Source: Bradyrhizobium rifense
GTDB lineage: Bacteria; Pseudomonadota; Alphaproteobacteria; Rhizobiales; Xanthobacteraceae
Length of the DNA: 64,000 nt
Direction of reading: 5' to 3'
NCBI RefSeq assembly: GCF_008123425.1
Contig: NZ_VSSS01000063.1
Coordinates: forward strand, 44,236 to 108,235
The notes under the pieces were generated by a model. The model was given only the letters and a program-made list of their open reading frames with translations, had not been told where the DNA came from and did no database searches. Below, one piece after another: positions 8,405-16,114 of the stretch. The stretch's first letter is position 1. The number at the start of each line of letters is the position of its first letter. Both the position numbers and the translations under genes were made by a program.

Positions 8405-8839
8405 ATGTCTGAAGACGTCTACCTCTGGATCAAGGCGCTGCACGTGATCGCGGTCATCTCTTGGATGGCCGGAATGCTCTATCTGCCGCGGCTGTTCGTC
8501 TATCACTGCGAAGCCGAGATCGGCTCGAAGCAGTCCGAAACCTTCAAGGTCATGGAACGCCGCCTGCTCAGGGCGATCATCAACCCCGCCATGATCGTCA
8601 CCTGGCTTGCCGGGCTGTATCTCGCCTGGGCTGGCCATTGGTTCACCTTCGGCTGGCTGCACGTAAAACTGGCACTGGTGCTGGCACTGTCCGGGGTCCA
8701 CGGCTTTTTTTCGCGCTGGGTCAAGGACTTCGCTGCCGACAGCCGCCCGCGGAGCCAGAAATTCTATCGGATTATCAACGAGGTGCCGACCGTGCTGATG
8801 ATCATCATCGTCGTCATGGTGATCGTGAAGCCGTTCTAG
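8405..8839 (+). CDS. hemJ: Protoporphyrinogen oxidase HemJ
   Basis: 144 residues with four hydrophobic helices and few charges, matching HemJ, the heme-containing membrane enzyme that oxidises protoporphyrinogen IX in many alphaproteobacteria. The first helix has IKALHVIAVISWMAGMLYLP with the conserved His, and the C-terminal helix ends in VIVKPF. The ATG at 8405 gives the family's usual start (MSEDVY-type). In related genomes hemE often lies beside it next to the origin, but no hemE is present here. Confidence 0.9.
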   Translation: MSEDVYLWIKALHVIAVISWMAGMLYLPRLFVYHCEAEIGSKQSETFKVMERRLLRAIINPAMIVTWLAGLYLAWAGHWFTFGWLHVKLALVLALSGVHGFFSRWVKDFAADSRPRSQKFYRIINEVPTVLMIIIVVMVIVKPF

Positions 8840-9000
8840 GCAAAATCGTGAACGATCGCTCAGCGCTTCGGCTTGCGGAGTTGGAAGCGATTTTCTATAT
8901 TAGCGATATCCCACCCAACGCAGGCGGATGTGGTTGTGTCTGAGCTTTTCAGAGGCCGGACACCGCATCAGGTTTGAAGCCCCCACCGGCGCTCTCCTTG

Positions 9001-9085
9001 CCAGACCTGCGGACCTTACCTTCTCGCGTCCGCATTTCAGAGCCTCCTCGCACCCCTCCCCAGGTTACCCCACAGGACCACCCCA
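9001..9085 (+). promoter_or_regulatory. C-rich rho leader (rut-like)
   Basis: In the 85 bases before the rho start I count 41 C and 14 G (about 48% C, 16% G). Rho binds such C-rich, G-poor, unstructured RNA. In E. coli rho limits its own expression by terminating in its leader, and this composition suggests the same here. The ribosome binding site AGGA is at 9074-9077. Confidence 0.45.
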
Positions 9086-10351
9086 ATGCGGGAAATTAAA
9101 CTCCAGGACCTCAAGTCGAAGACGCCGGCCGAGCTCGTCTCGTTCGCGGAAGAGAACGGGGTCGAGAATGCCAGCACCATGCGCAAGCAGGAGCTGCTGT
9201 TCGCCATCCTCAAGCAACTTGCGCTGGCCGAAACCGACATCGTCGGCGAGGGCGTCGTCGAGGTGCTCTCCGACGGTTTCGGCTTCCTCCGCTCGCCCGA
9301 TGCGAATTATCTGCCGGGCCCGGACGACATCTACGTTTCGCCCTCGCAGATCCGCCGTTTCGGCCTGCGCACCGGCGACACCATCGAAGGCCACATTCGC
9401 AGCCCGAAAGAGGGCGAGCGCTATTTTGCGCTGCTGAAGGTCAACACGCTCAATTTCGAGGACCCGGAAAAGGCCAAGCACAAGGTCAATTTCGACAACC
9501 TCACGCCGCTGTTTCCAAATCAGCGTTTCCGCATGGAAATCGACGATCCGACGCGGAAAGACCTGTCTGCAAGGGTGATCGACATCGTTGCGCCGATCGG
9601 CAAGGGCCAGCGCGCGCTGATCGTCGCGCCGCCGCGCACGGGTAAAACCGTGTTGATGCAGAACATCGCGCACTCGATCACGCACAATCATCCCGAATGC
9701 TATCTGATCGTTCTTCTGATCGACGAACGTCCGGAAGAAGTCACGGACATGCAGCGATCGGTGAAGGGCGAGGTCGTGTCGTCGACCTTCGACGAGCCGG
9801 CCGTGCGTCACGTCCAGGTCGCCGAGATGGTCATCGAGAAGGCCAAGCGTCTCGTCGAGCATGGCCGCGACGTCGTGATCCTGCTCGATTCGATCACGCG
9901 TCTGGGCCGCGCCTACAACACCGTGGTGCCGTCATCCGGCAAGGTGCTGACCGGCGGTGTCGACGCCAACGCGCTGCAGCGCCCGAAGCGCTTCTTCGGT
10001 GCCGCCCGCAACATCGAGGAGGGCGGCTCGCTGACCATCATTGCGACTGCGCTGGTCGATACCGGCAGCCGCATGGACGAAGTCATTTTCGAAGAGTTCA
10101 AGGGCACCGGTAACTCGGAGCTGATCCTCGACCGGAAGGTCTCGGACAAGCGCACCTTCCCGGCCATCGACATCTCGCGCTCCGGCACCCGCAAGGAGGA
10201 GCTCATCACCGACAATCAGGTGCTGAAGAAGATGTACGTGCTCCGCCGCATCCTGAACCCGATGGGCACCATGGACGCGATCGACTTCCTGCTCGACAAG
10301 CTGCGCTCGACCAAGAGCAATTCGGAGTTCTTCGACTCCATGAACACCTGA
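9086..10351 (+). CDS. rho: Transcription termination factor Rho
   Basis: 421 residues, full length. Rho is the hexameric RNA helicase that ends transcription at C-rich sites. The N-terminal Rho-N domain (from residue 2) is followed by the RNA-binding cold-shock-like domain with EGVVEVLSDGFGFLRSP near residue 53. The ATPase core follows, with P-loop APPRTGKT near residue 182 and the DERPEEVTDM motif near residue 213. The Q-loop and R-loop regions are intact (VVPSSGKVLTGGVD). It lies 246 bp downstream of hemJ, with a long leader, and ends in its own intrinsic terminator. Confidence 0.98.
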   Translation: MREIKLQDLKSKTPAELVSFAEENGVENASTMRKQELLFAILKQLALAETDIVGEGVVEVLSDGFGFLRSPDANYLPGPDDIYVSPSQIRRFGLRTGDTIEGHIRSPKEGERYFALLKVNTLNFEDPEKAKHKVNFDNLTPLFPNQRFRMEIDDPTRKDLSARVIDIVAPIGKGQRALIVAPPRTGKTVLMQNIAHSITHNHPECYLIVLLIDERPEEVTDMQRSVKGEVVSSTFDEPAVRHVQVAEMVIEKAKRLVEHGRDVVILLDSITRLGRAYNTVVPSSGKVLTGGVDANALQRPKRFFGAARNIEEGGSLTIIATALVDTGSRMDEVIFEEFKGTGNSELILDRKVSDKRTFPAIDISRSGTRKEELITDNQVLKKMYVLRRILNPMGTMDAIDFLLDKLRSTKSNSEFFDSMNT

Positions 10352-10373
10352 GTGCATTGCAGCAAAAGATAAG

Positions 10374-10397
10374 AGGGCGCCTTCGGGCGCCCTTTTT
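10374..10397 (+). terminator. Intrinsic terminator of rho
   Basis: Perfect 8-bp GC stem AGGGCGCC/GGCGCCCT with a TTCG tetraloop, followed by TTTTT. It begins 23 bp after the rho stop. Confidence 0.92.
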
Positions 10398-10662
10398 GTT
10401 TGTGCGGCTTTACTGCGGCGAACTGCAGCATGATGGGCTTCGGAGCACGACGCACGTTCTTCCGGAAGATGTTGATATATCTATATTATACTTGACTATT
10501 GTTCATGGGATAGGGTCCGAGCGGTGGGATTTCGCAGCAAATGCGGCGTTGTATGCTGCATTGCAATATAGATATTGCTGCGGGCTGGAGCGCAGCAAAA
10601 AGAGGTCGTAGCCGGCCAGAACAGGCTGTTTGCCTTTTCCCCGCCAGCCAGACAAATAGGCC
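10398..10662 (+). promoter_or_regulatory. mnmE leader region with AT-rich segment and inverted repeat
   Basis: 265 bp without a gene. An AT-rich patch at about 10470-10500 contains TTGACT at 10492, which could be a -35 element, but no good -10 lies at the right distance. A perfect inverted repeat GCAATAT-AG-ATATTGC is at 10563-10578, about 85 bp before the mnmE start. It may be an operator or an RNA hairpin; its role is unknown. Confidence 0.4.
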
Positions 10663-11967
10663 ATGCACCCGCGAGACCAAACCATCTTTGCGCTATCGTC
10701 CGGCCGTCCGCCGAGCGCGATCGCCATGGTACGTGTCTCGGGTCCGCGAGCCGGCCTGGTGCTGACGACGCTTGCAGGCAAGCTGCCGGCGCCGCGGCAG
10801 GCCAGCCGCCGGCTGCTTCGGGACGGCGCAGGGCAGCCGATCGACGATGCGGTCGTGCTCTGGTTTCCGGGGCCGGGGACTGCCACGGGCGAGGACGTCG
10901 CCGAATTTCACGTCCATGGCGGACGCGCCGTGCTGGCTGCGCTCCTCGCTGCTATTTCTCTAATTCCGAATACGCGCGCGGCCGAGCCAGGCGAGTTCAC
11001 GCGGCGCGCATTCGAGAACGGCAAGCTCGATCTCACCGAGGCTGAGGGCCTCGACGATCTCATCCACGCCGACACCGATCGTCAGCGCCGCCAGGCGTTG
11101 CGACAGCTGCAAGGCCTGCTCGGCAATCGCGCGCGCGACTGGCGCGAGCGCATCATCGAGGCCTCGGCGCTGATCGAGGCCGGCATCGATTTTTCCGACG
11201 AAGGCGATGTGCCCTTGGAATTGAGGGCGCCGGCCGTGAAAGCGATCAAAGCGCTGCACGACGAAATTACAAAGGTCCTTGCGGCACAGGGACATTCTGA
11301 ACGCTTGCGTGACGGCCTGGTGGTTGCGATCGCAGGCGAGCCGAATGTCGGCAAGTCGACGCTGATGAATCAGCTCGCGCGCCGTGAGGTCGCGATCGTC
11401 TCGCCGCATGCCGGCACTACGCGTGACGTGATCGAGGTGCAGCTCGATCTCGACGGCTATCCGGTCACCGTCATCGACACCGCCGGCATTCGCGAGACCG
11501 ACGATCCCGTCGAGCAGGAAGGCGTGCACCGGGCGAGGGCGCGGGCCGAAGATGCCGACCTCGTGCTGTGGCTGGTGGAGGGCGAGCGTGCCGCCGGTCC
11601 GCCCAGTGGCCAGGTCTGGATCGTCCGCAACAAGATCGATCTCGGGGGAGCGGGGTCTCCCGGCGAGTTCGGGATCTCGGCGAGCCGCGGCGATGGCATT
11701 CCCGAGCTGGTCGAGGCCCTCGTCGAATTCGCAGCTGACTTTTTCGGAACCACCGAGGGCGCTCTGGTGACCCGGGCCCGGCAACGCGACCTGTTGGGTC
11801 GCGCGTCAGACAGCTTGCGCCGGAGTCTCGACCTTGTAGAAGAGGGCGAGGAACTCGCCGCCGAAGAGCTGCGCGCTGCGGTCTATGCCCTGGGCCGTCT
11901 GCTCGGCCGGGTCGACGTCGAGGACGTCCTTGGGGCCATTTTCCAAAAATTCTGCATCGGAAAGTAG
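10663..11967 (+). CDS. mnmE: tRNA modification GTPase MnmE
   Basis: 434 residues. With MnmG it installs the (carboxymethyl)aminomethyl group on wobble uridine 34 of certain tRNAs. The N-terminal tetrahydrofolate-binding domain is followed by an inserted G domain: G1 GEPNVGKST at about residue 224, then the TTRD switch and DTAG. The C-terminal FCIGK carries the catalytic Cys of the C-x-GK motif. It is slightly shorter than E. coli MnmE, with a compact G-domain region around the NKID motif. It is followed by the parS cluster and then by its partner mnmG. Confidence 0.97.
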   Translation: MHPRDQTIFALSSGRPPSAIAMVRVSGPRAGLVLTTLAGKLPAPRQASRRLLRDGAGQPIDDAVVLWFPGPGTATGEDVAEFHVHGGRAVLAALLAAISLIPNTRAAEPGEFTRRAFENGKLDLTEAEGLDDLIHADTDRQRRQALRQLQGLLGNRARDWRERIIEASALIEAGIDFSDEGDVPLELRAPAVKAIKALHDEITKVLAAQGHSERLRDGLVVAIAGEPNVGKSTLMNQLARREVAIVSPHAGTTRDVIEVQLDLDGYPVTVIDTAGIRETDDPVEQEGVHRARARAEDADLVLWLVEGERAAGPPSGQVWIVRNKIDLGGAGSPGEFGISASRGDGIPELVEALVEFAADFFGTTEGALVTRARQRDLLGRASDSLRRSLDLVEEGEELAAEELRAAVYALGRLLGRVDVEDVLGAIFQKFCIGK

Positions 11968-12000
11968 CGCTAGTTCTTCAATGTAGAACTAGCGCTTGTT
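11966..12000 (+). terminator. Hairpin at the end of mnmE
   Basis: A perfect 12-bp stem AGCGCTAGTTCT/AGAACTAGCGCT with a 7-base loop overlaps the mnmE stop codon and ends in TGTT. The U-tract is poor, so it may be a weak terminator or an mRNA-stabilising hairpin. Confidence 0.6.
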
Positions 12001-12010
12001 CCATTGTTTG

Positions 12011-12026
12011 TGTTTCACGTGAAACG
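12011..12026. promoter_or_regulatory. parS: parS site 1
   Basis: TGTTTCACGTGAAACG, 15 of 16 bases of the bacterial parS consensus TGTTTCACGTGAAACA. ParB binds parS, spreads, and loads condensin to segregate the origin region. Confidence 0.9.
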
Positions 12027-12046
12027 CGGCGGGGTGGATGCCGTCC

Positions 12047-12062
12047 TGTTTCACGTAAAAGA
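12047..12062. promoter_or_regulatory. parS: parS-like site 2 (degenerate)
   Basis: TGTTTCACGTAAAAGA: the left half is perfect and the right half has three changes. It is probably a weak or decayed site. Confidence 0.55.
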
Positions 12063-12079
12063 AGTGCCTGCACGTTCCC

Positions 12080-12095
12080 TGTTTCACGTGAAACA
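12080..12095. promoter_or_regulatory. parS: parS site 3 (perfect)
   Basis: TGTTTCACGTGAAACA, identical to the consensus palindrome. Confidence 0.95.
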
Positions 12096-12112
12096 CGCCC
12101 GGATCGAAGCCC

Positions 12113-12200
12113 CGTCATTGCGAGGATCCCTTGCGACGAAGCGATCCAGACTGTCGCCGCGGAGGGATTCTGGATTGCTTCGCTTCGCTCGCAATGACGG
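12113..12200. repeat. Intergenic palindromic repeat, family B, copy 1
   Basis: An 88-bp imperfect palindrome that begins cgtcattgcgag and ends ctcgcaatgacgg, with ccgcggaggga at the centre. It lies inside the parS cluster. A second copy is at 24445-24524 and a half copy at 17161-17194. Confidence 0.8.
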
Positions 12201-12255
12201 AGCGCGTGGCGGCCACCCCGGTCGACGGCCCACATCGTCGCCGGACGGTCCGTCT

Positions 12256-12271
12256 TGTTTCACGTGAAACA
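12256..12271. promoter_or_regulatory. parS: parS site 4 (perfect)
   Basis: TGTTTCACGTGAAACA, identical to the consensus, on the mnmG side of the family B repeat. Confidence 0.95.
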
Positions 12272-12292
12272 GCAGTCACTCCAACGCACTTC

Positions 12293-12318
12293 CTACTGTG
12301 CATGGGGTTGTTTTCGCG
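12293..12318. repeat. Short dispersed repeat, copy 1
   Basis: A 26-bp string containing tgtgcatggggttgtttt, found identically at 52352-52377. Both copies are in gene-free DNA; the flanks differ. Confidence 0.7.
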
Positions 12319-12345
12319 AAACCGCGCCCGGCTCTCCCGCGACCC

Positions 12346-12361
12346 CGTTTCACGTGAAACA
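12346..12361. promoter_or_regulatory. parS: parS site 5
   Basis: CGTTTCACGTGAAACA, 15 of 16 bases of the consensus, 58 bp before the mnmG start. Confidence 0.9.
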
Positions 12362-12418
12362 CGGGCATCACTGAGTTTCCACTTCCGGCTTTCCCGCCGC
12401 TGAGCTAGAAGTCCGCCC

Positions 12419-14299
12419 ATGCGACCAGAGCGAGAGAGTTTCGACGTCATCGTCATTGGCGGCGGCCACGCCGGCTGTGAGGCTGCGGCTGCTTCCGCCC
12501 GGATGGGTGCGACGACCGCTCTGGTGACGCACCGTTTCTCCACCGTCGGCGCGATGTCCTGCAATCCGGCCATCGGCGGTCTGGGCAAGGGCCATCTGGT
12601 CCGTGAGGTCGATGCGCTAGATGGTCTGATGGGCCGGGTCGGCGACGCCGGCGGTATCCAGTTTCGCGTTCTCAACCGTCGGAAGGGTCCCGCTGTCCGT
12701 GGTCCGCGGGCCCAAGCCGACCGAAAGCTCTACGCGGCCGCCATGCAGGCCGCGATCCGGGAGACCGGGGGCCTGTCGGTCATCGAAGGCGAGGCCGACG
12801 AGCTGATTGTGGTCGATGGCCGGGTCGCCGGACTGCGCCTGGCGGACGGTCGGGAGCTTCGGGCAGGGGCTGTCGTCGTCACCACCGGCACCTTTCTCCG
12901 CGGCCTGATCCATCTTGGTGAGAATAACTGGCCCGCCGGCCGCGTCGGTGAGGCCCCTGCGATGGGTCTTTCGGCGTCCTTTGAGCGCGCCGGCTTCACC
13001 CTCGGACGGCTCAAGACCGGGACGCCGCCGCGTCTGGATGGCTCCACCATCGACTGGTCCGCGGTCGAGATGCAGCCCGGAGACGAGCCGCCCGAGCCGT
13101 TCTCGGTCATGACCAAGGGGATCACGACCCCGCAGATCCAGTGCGGGATCACCCGGACCACGGCCGCCACCCACGAAGTCATCCGGGCCAATGTCCATCG
13201 GTCCCCGATGTACTCCGGCCAGATCAAGAGCTCCGGCCCGCGCTATTGCCCCTCGATCGAGGACAAGATCGTCCGCTTCGGCGATCGCGACGGCCATCAG
13301 ATCTTCCTGGAGCCGGAAGGCCTCGACGACACCACGGTCTATCCCAACGGCATTTCGACCTCGCTGCCGGAGGAAGTCCAGCTCGCGATCCTCGCCAGCA
13401 TCCCTGGCCTGGAGCGGGTCAAGATGATCCGACCGGGCTACGCCATCGAATACGACCACATCGATCCCCGGGAGCTTGATCCGACCCTCCAGACCAGGCG
13501 TCTGCGTGGTCTCTTCCTGGCCGGGCAGATCAACGGCACGACGGGATACGAAGAGGCCGCCGGACAGGGCATCGTAGCGGGTCTCAACGCGGCACTTTCC
13601 GCCAGCGGGGCTGCGCTGACGGTGTTCGACCGTGCAGACGGCTATCTCGGGGTCATGATCGACGACCTCGTCACCCGCGGGATCAGCGAGCCCTATCGGA
13701 TGTTCACCTCGCGGGCCGAATACCGGCTGACCCTGCGCGCGGACAATGCCGACCAGCGCCTGACCGAGAAGGGGATCGCGCTGGGATGCGTCGGGAGTGC
13801 CCGGACCCAGCATCACCGCACCAAGATGGACGCCCTGAATGCGGCCCGAACACTCTCAAAGTCGCTGACCATCACCCCGAACGAGGCCATCAAGCACGGG
13901 CTGTCCCTGAACCGGGATGGCCAGCGCCGGTCCGCCTTCGAGCTGATGGCCTATCCGGACATCGGCTGGAGCCAGGTCCGCTCGATCTGGCCGGAGCTGT
14001 CCGCCATCGATCCCGTCATCGCCACCCATCTCGAGATCGACGCCAAGTACGATGTCTATCTGGAGCGCCAGAGCGCCGACGTCGAAGCCTTCAGGCGCGA
14101 CGAGGGGATGGTGCTGTCGGAGGTCGACTACAGCCTCGTCCCCGGTCTCTCCAACGAGGTCCGCGCCAAGCTGGAGAAGGCGCGGCCGTTCACGGTCGGC
14201 CAGGCCGGCCGGATCGACGGCATGACGCCGGCGGCGCTCGGCATCCTCGCGGCCTATCTCCGCCGCGAGGCGCGCAAGACTTCCAAGGCAATCGCATAG
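12419..14299 (+). CDS. mnmG: tRNA uridine-5-carboxymethylaminomethyl modification enzyme MnmG
   Basis: 626 residues, full length. MnmG (GidA) is the FAD- and NADH-dependent partner of MnmE. The dinucleotide-binding motif VIGGGHAGCEAA is at residues 12-23, and the family signatures GPRAQADRKLY (near residue 94) and LFLAGQINGTTGYEEAAGQG (near residue 363) are present. The helical C-terminal domain that contacts MnmE and tRNA is complete. The 450-bp gap from mnmE holds five parS sites, so the two partners are probably separately transcribed. Confidence 0.98.
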   Translation: MRPERESFDVIVIGGGHAGCEAAAASARMGATTALVTHRFSTVGAMSCNPAIGGLGKGHLVREVDALDGLMGRVGDAGGIQFRVLNRRKGPAVRGPRAQADRKLYAAAMQAAIRETGGLSVIEGEADELIVVDGRVAGLRLADGRELRAGAVVVTTGTFLRGLIHLGENNWPAGRVGEAPAMGLSASFERAGFTLGRLKTGTPPRLDGSTIDWSAVEMQPGDEPPEPFSVMTKGITTPQIQCGITRTTAATHEVIRANVHRSPMYSGQIKSSGPRYCPSIEDKIVRFGDRDGHQIFLEPEGLDDTTVYPNGISTSLPEEVQLAILASIPGLERVKMIRPGYAIEYDHIDPRELDPTLQTRRLRGLFLAGQINGTTGYEEAAGQGIVAGLNAALSASGAALTVFDRADGYLGVMIDDLVTRGISEPYRMFTSRAEYRLTLRADNADQRLTEKGIALGCVGSARTQHHRTKMDALNAARTLSKSLTITPNEAIKHGLSLNRDGQRRSAFELMAYPDIGWSQVRSIWPELSAIDPVIATHLEIDAKYDVYLERQSADVEAFRRDEGMVLSEVDYSLVPGLSNEVRAKLEKARPFTVGQAGRIDGMTPAALGILAAYLRREARKTSKAIA

Positions 14300-14300
14300 G

Positions 14301-14316
14301 CGTTTCACGTGAAACA
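14301..14316. promoter_or_regulatory. parS: parS site 6, containing the rsmG start codon
   Basis: CGTTTCACGTGAAACA, 15 of 16 bases of the consensus, immediately after the mnmG stop. The GTG at 14309-14311 in the centre of the palindrome is the only standard start for the rsmG frame. Confidence 0.88.
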
Positions 14317-15082
14317 GCGCGGACCGGGCGGGGACAAACCGCTATCCCGACGACCCGGAACAGGTGAGGGCGCTGCGCGTCGATCCGAACCGGTACCGAC
14401 CAAGCCGAAGATCGACAAGGCGAGTGCCAATGATCAGGCACTCGACTCCATCATTGCCGCCGACAAGCGCGCGGCGCTGAAGCTCGCGCCGGTTTCACAT
14501 GAAACGGAGGTGCGGCTCGATCGCTACATCGTGCTGCTGCGGGAGTGGCAGGCCAAGACCAATCTGGTTGCACCTTCGACGTTGCCGCAGCTCTGGACCC
14601 GGCACATCGCCGACTCGCTCCAGCTCGTCGATCTCGCGCCGACCGCAAAACGCTGGGCCGACCTCGGCAGCGGCGGCGGTTTTCCCGGCGTCGTGCTGGC
14701 CTGCGCCATGGCGGGGACACCGGGCGCCAGCGTCCACCTCGTCGAGCGAATCGCCAAGAAGGCCGCCTTTTTGCGCGAAGCGATTCGCGTCACCACATCT
14801 CCGGGAGTCGTACATCTCACTGAGATCGGGGATAATGTGGATAGAATCACCGGCCCTGTCGATTGCGTCACCGCCCGCGCGCTGGCTCCGCTACATCAAC
14901 TCATCGGCTTTGCGGAGCCGCTGATGCGCCAGGGCGCAAAGGCGTTATTTCTCAAGGGTCAAGATGTAGAGGCTGAATTGACCGAAGCCGCTAAATATTG
15001 GAATATTCAGCCGCAGCTCCACCGAAGCCGGACGGGCGATGGTTGGATCGTCGAGCTGGCTTTAGTTGAACGGCGCGGGTGA
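14309..15082 (+). CDS. rsmG: 16S rRNA (guanine527-N7)-methyltransferase RsmG
   Basis: 257 residues, about 40 longer than usual. RsmG (GidB) methylates G527 of 16S rRNA; loss gives low-level streptomycin resistance. The SAM-binding motif DLGSGGGFPG lies near residue 117, preceded by the conserved LWTRHIADSLQL. The first 50 residues are polar and unlike the family. The mnmG stop is in the same frame 9 bp upstream and no ATG, TTG or GTG occurs until inside the conserved domain, so GTG 14309, within a parS palindrome, is the likely start unless a rare codon is used. It overlaps or abuts parA. Confidence 0.9.
   Translation: MKQRGPGGDKPLSRRPGTGEGAARRSEPVPTKPKIDKASANDQALDSIIAADKRAALKLAPVSHETEVRLDRYIVLLREWQAKTNLVAPSTLPQLWTRHIADSLQLVDLAPTAKRWADLGSGGGFPGVVLACAMAGTPGASVHLVERIAKKAAFLREAIRVTTSPGVVHLTEIGDNVDRITGPVDCVTARALAPLHQLIGFAEPLMRQGAKALFLKGQDVEAELTEAAKYWNIQPQLHRSRTGDGWIVELALVERRG
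14491..14506. promoter_or_regulatory. parS: parS-like site 7, inside rsmG
   Basis: GGTTTCACATGAAACG: same palindrome frame with an A for G at the centre and both end bases changed. It is embedded in coding sequence for the conserved PVSHETE region, so the match may partly reflect protein constraint. Confidence 0.5.
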
Positions 15083-15111
15083 ACGTTCAGGGGCTGAGTT
15101 GGGGAATTTCG

Positions 15112-15966
15112 ATGACCGTGATTGACGAGCCGCAGCAAGAACAGACCGCTGAAGTCCCGCATGGTCACCCGCGCATCCTGGCGCTGGCGAATCAGAAGGG
15201 CGGCGTGGGAAAGACAACCACGGCGATTAATCTCGGCACGGCGCTCGCAGCGATTGGCGAGCGTGTCCTGATCGTCGACCTCGATCCGCAGGGCAATGCC
15301 TCGACTGGTCTCGGCATCGATCGCCGCAACCGCTCGTGCTCGACCTATGACGTGCTGATCGGCGAATCGAGCTTGCGCGAGGCGGTGGTCTCGACCGCGG
15401 TGCCGCGGCTGCACATCGCGCCCTCGACCATGGACCTCTCCGGCCTCGAGCTCGAGCTCGGCACCACACCCGGCCGCGCTTTCAAGCTGCGCGACGCGAT
15501 CGGCGCGCTCAACAACAACGTCTCGCCGGAGGCGGACTACACTTACGTGCTGATCGACTGCCCGCCGTCGCTCAACCTGCTCACGGTCAACGCGATGGCC
15601 GCGTCGGATTCGATCCTGGTGCCGTTGCAGTGCGAGTTCTTCGCGCTCGAAGGTCTGTCGCAATTGCTGCAGACGGTGGAGCAGGTGCGCTCGACGCTCA
15701 ACCCGAACCTGTCGATCCACGGCATCGTGCTGACCATGTTCGACTCGCGCAACAATCTCTCGAACCAGGTCGTCGCCGACGTTCGCCAATTCATGGGCGA
15801 GAAGGTCTACAAGACCATGATCCCGCGCAACGTGCGCATTTCGGAAGCGCCGTCCTACGGCAAGCCGGTGCTGGTCTATGATCTCAAATGCGTCGGCAGC
15901 GAAGCGTATCTGCGGCTCGCCACCGAAGTGATCCAGCGCGAGCGCGAGCTGCGCGTCACGCATTAG
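15112..15966 (+). CDS. parA: Chromosome-partitioning ATPase ParA
   Basis: 284 residues from ATG 15112, which has GGGGAA 8 bp upstream. A GTG at 15079 overlapping the rsmG stop would add 11 residues. ParA binds DNA non-specifically in its ATP form and pulls ParB-parS complexes across the nucleoid. The deviant Walker A KGGVGKTTT is at about residue 29, the Walker A' region is VDLDPQGNAST, and Walker B is VLIDCPPSLN. It is followed by a palindromic repeat and then parB, as expected for a chromosomal par locus. Confidence 0.96.
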   Translation: MTVIDEPQQEQTAEVPHGHPRILALANQKGGVGKTTTAINLGTALAAIGERVLIVDLDPQGNASTGLGIDRRNRSCSTYDVLIGESSLREAVVSTAVPRLHIAPSTMDLSGLELELGTTPGRAFKLRDAIGALNNNVSPEADYTYVLIDCPPSLNLLTVNAMAASDSILVPLQCEFFALEGLSQLLQTVEQVRSTLNPNLSIHGIVLTMFDSRNNLSNQVVADVRQFMGEKVYKTMIPRNVRISEAPSYGKPVLVYDLKCVGSEAYLRLATEVIQRERELRVTH

Positions 15967-15973
15967 CGATGCC

Positions 15974-16062
15974 GTAGGGTGGGTTAGCCGAAGGCGTAAC
16001 CCACCACTGTCTATCTCCGCGGAAACAGAAGAGGTGGGTTACGCTTCGCTAACCCACCCTAC
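15974..16062. repeat. Intergenic palindromic repeat, family C, copy 1
   Basis: An 89-bp near-perfect inverted repeat with arms starting gtagggtgggttagc and ending aacccaccctac, between parA and parB. Related elements lie at 29718-29809 and 44070-44153. Inside an operon it would form a long RNA hairpin and could set the ParA:ParB ratio. Confidence 0.85.
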
Positions 16063-16114
16063 GATTTGAAATTCAGTTCTGGAGTGCTGCAGCGTGAATC
16101 CAAGGGAGCTGGCG

